NCBI GenBank assembly: GCA_900543555.1
Contig: UQRL01000050.1
Location: 1 to 13,047, forward strand
Source: an uncultured Oscillospiraceae bacterium
GTDB taxonomy: Bacteria > Bacillota > Clostridia > Oscillospirales > Acutalibacteraceae
Direction: 5' to 3'
DNA: 13,047 nt
Below, piece after piece: positions 13,033 through 13,047 of this stretch. The notes beneath the pieces were generated by a model. It did no database searches. It was not told where the DNA came from and saw only the letters and a list, made by a program, of their open reading frames with translations. A program made the position numbers and the translations under genes. Position 1 is the first letter of the stretch, and every line of letters begins with the position of its first letter.

Positions 13033-13047
13033 GACCGAGCCGGCAGG

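Noticed and set aside
10935..13047. Insertion sequence or integron-type element around the Fe-S genes
   Set aside because: No transposase, integrase, terminal inverted repeats or target-site duplication is visible; the flanking direct repeats are better treated as a structured intergenic repeat family.

Overview
The window reads as chromosomal DNA of a GC-rich, low-motility-type Gram-positive gut anaerobe, most like an Oscillospiraceae-type Clostridium relative. The pointers are strong AGGAGG ribosome binding sites, sigma-A type promoters, a secreted protein with three SLH domains, a TetM-like GTPase fused to a YacP/Rae1-type NYN domain, a two-gene minimal SUF-like pair, and GC-rich intergenic repeats. 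The taxonomic placement is inference from gene style; no rRNA or tRNA is present to confirm it.

Layout. Positions 1-195 hold an (AAGC)n microsatellite cut by the window edge, a terminator and a long hairpin. 196-1800 (+) encodes a secreted BspA-like leucine-rich-repeat protein with SLH wall-anchoring repeats. A bidirectional terminator separates it from a convergent GH4 alpha-galactosidase (melA type, 1898-3229, -). An AraC-family regulator (3353-4129, +) is transcribed divergently from melA and is its likely controller. 4281-6971 (+) is an 896-residue TetM/EF-G-like translational GTPase with a C-terminal NYN nuclease domain. It meets, across a second bidirectional terminator, a two-gene minus-strand unit: a GNAT acetyltransferase (7660-8112) followed by a flavin-reductase-like FMN protein (7002-7646).

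From 8217 rightward lies a metal-resistance unit: a sigma-A promoter overlapped by a palindromic operator, an ArsR/CadC-type metal sensor (8286-8648), a free-standing HMA metal-binding protein (8676-8897), and a CadA/ZntA-type P1B ATPase (9013-10899). The sensor would repress the unit, the HMA protein would carry or sense metal, and the ATPase would export Zn/Cd/Pb.

The last part carries a SufC-like ATPase and a SufB/D-like scaffold overlapping by ATGA (11187-12829). They look like the two-component SUF-like minimal system for Fe-S cluster assembly. This pair is flanked by two gapless direct copies of a 124-bp intergenic repeat (10935-11058 and 12874-12997, 105/124 identical by hand count) that folds into conserved hairpins, one with a compensatory base-pair change. 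The two strongest leads for something undescribed are this structured repeat family and the ribosomal GTPase-NYN nuclease fusion.
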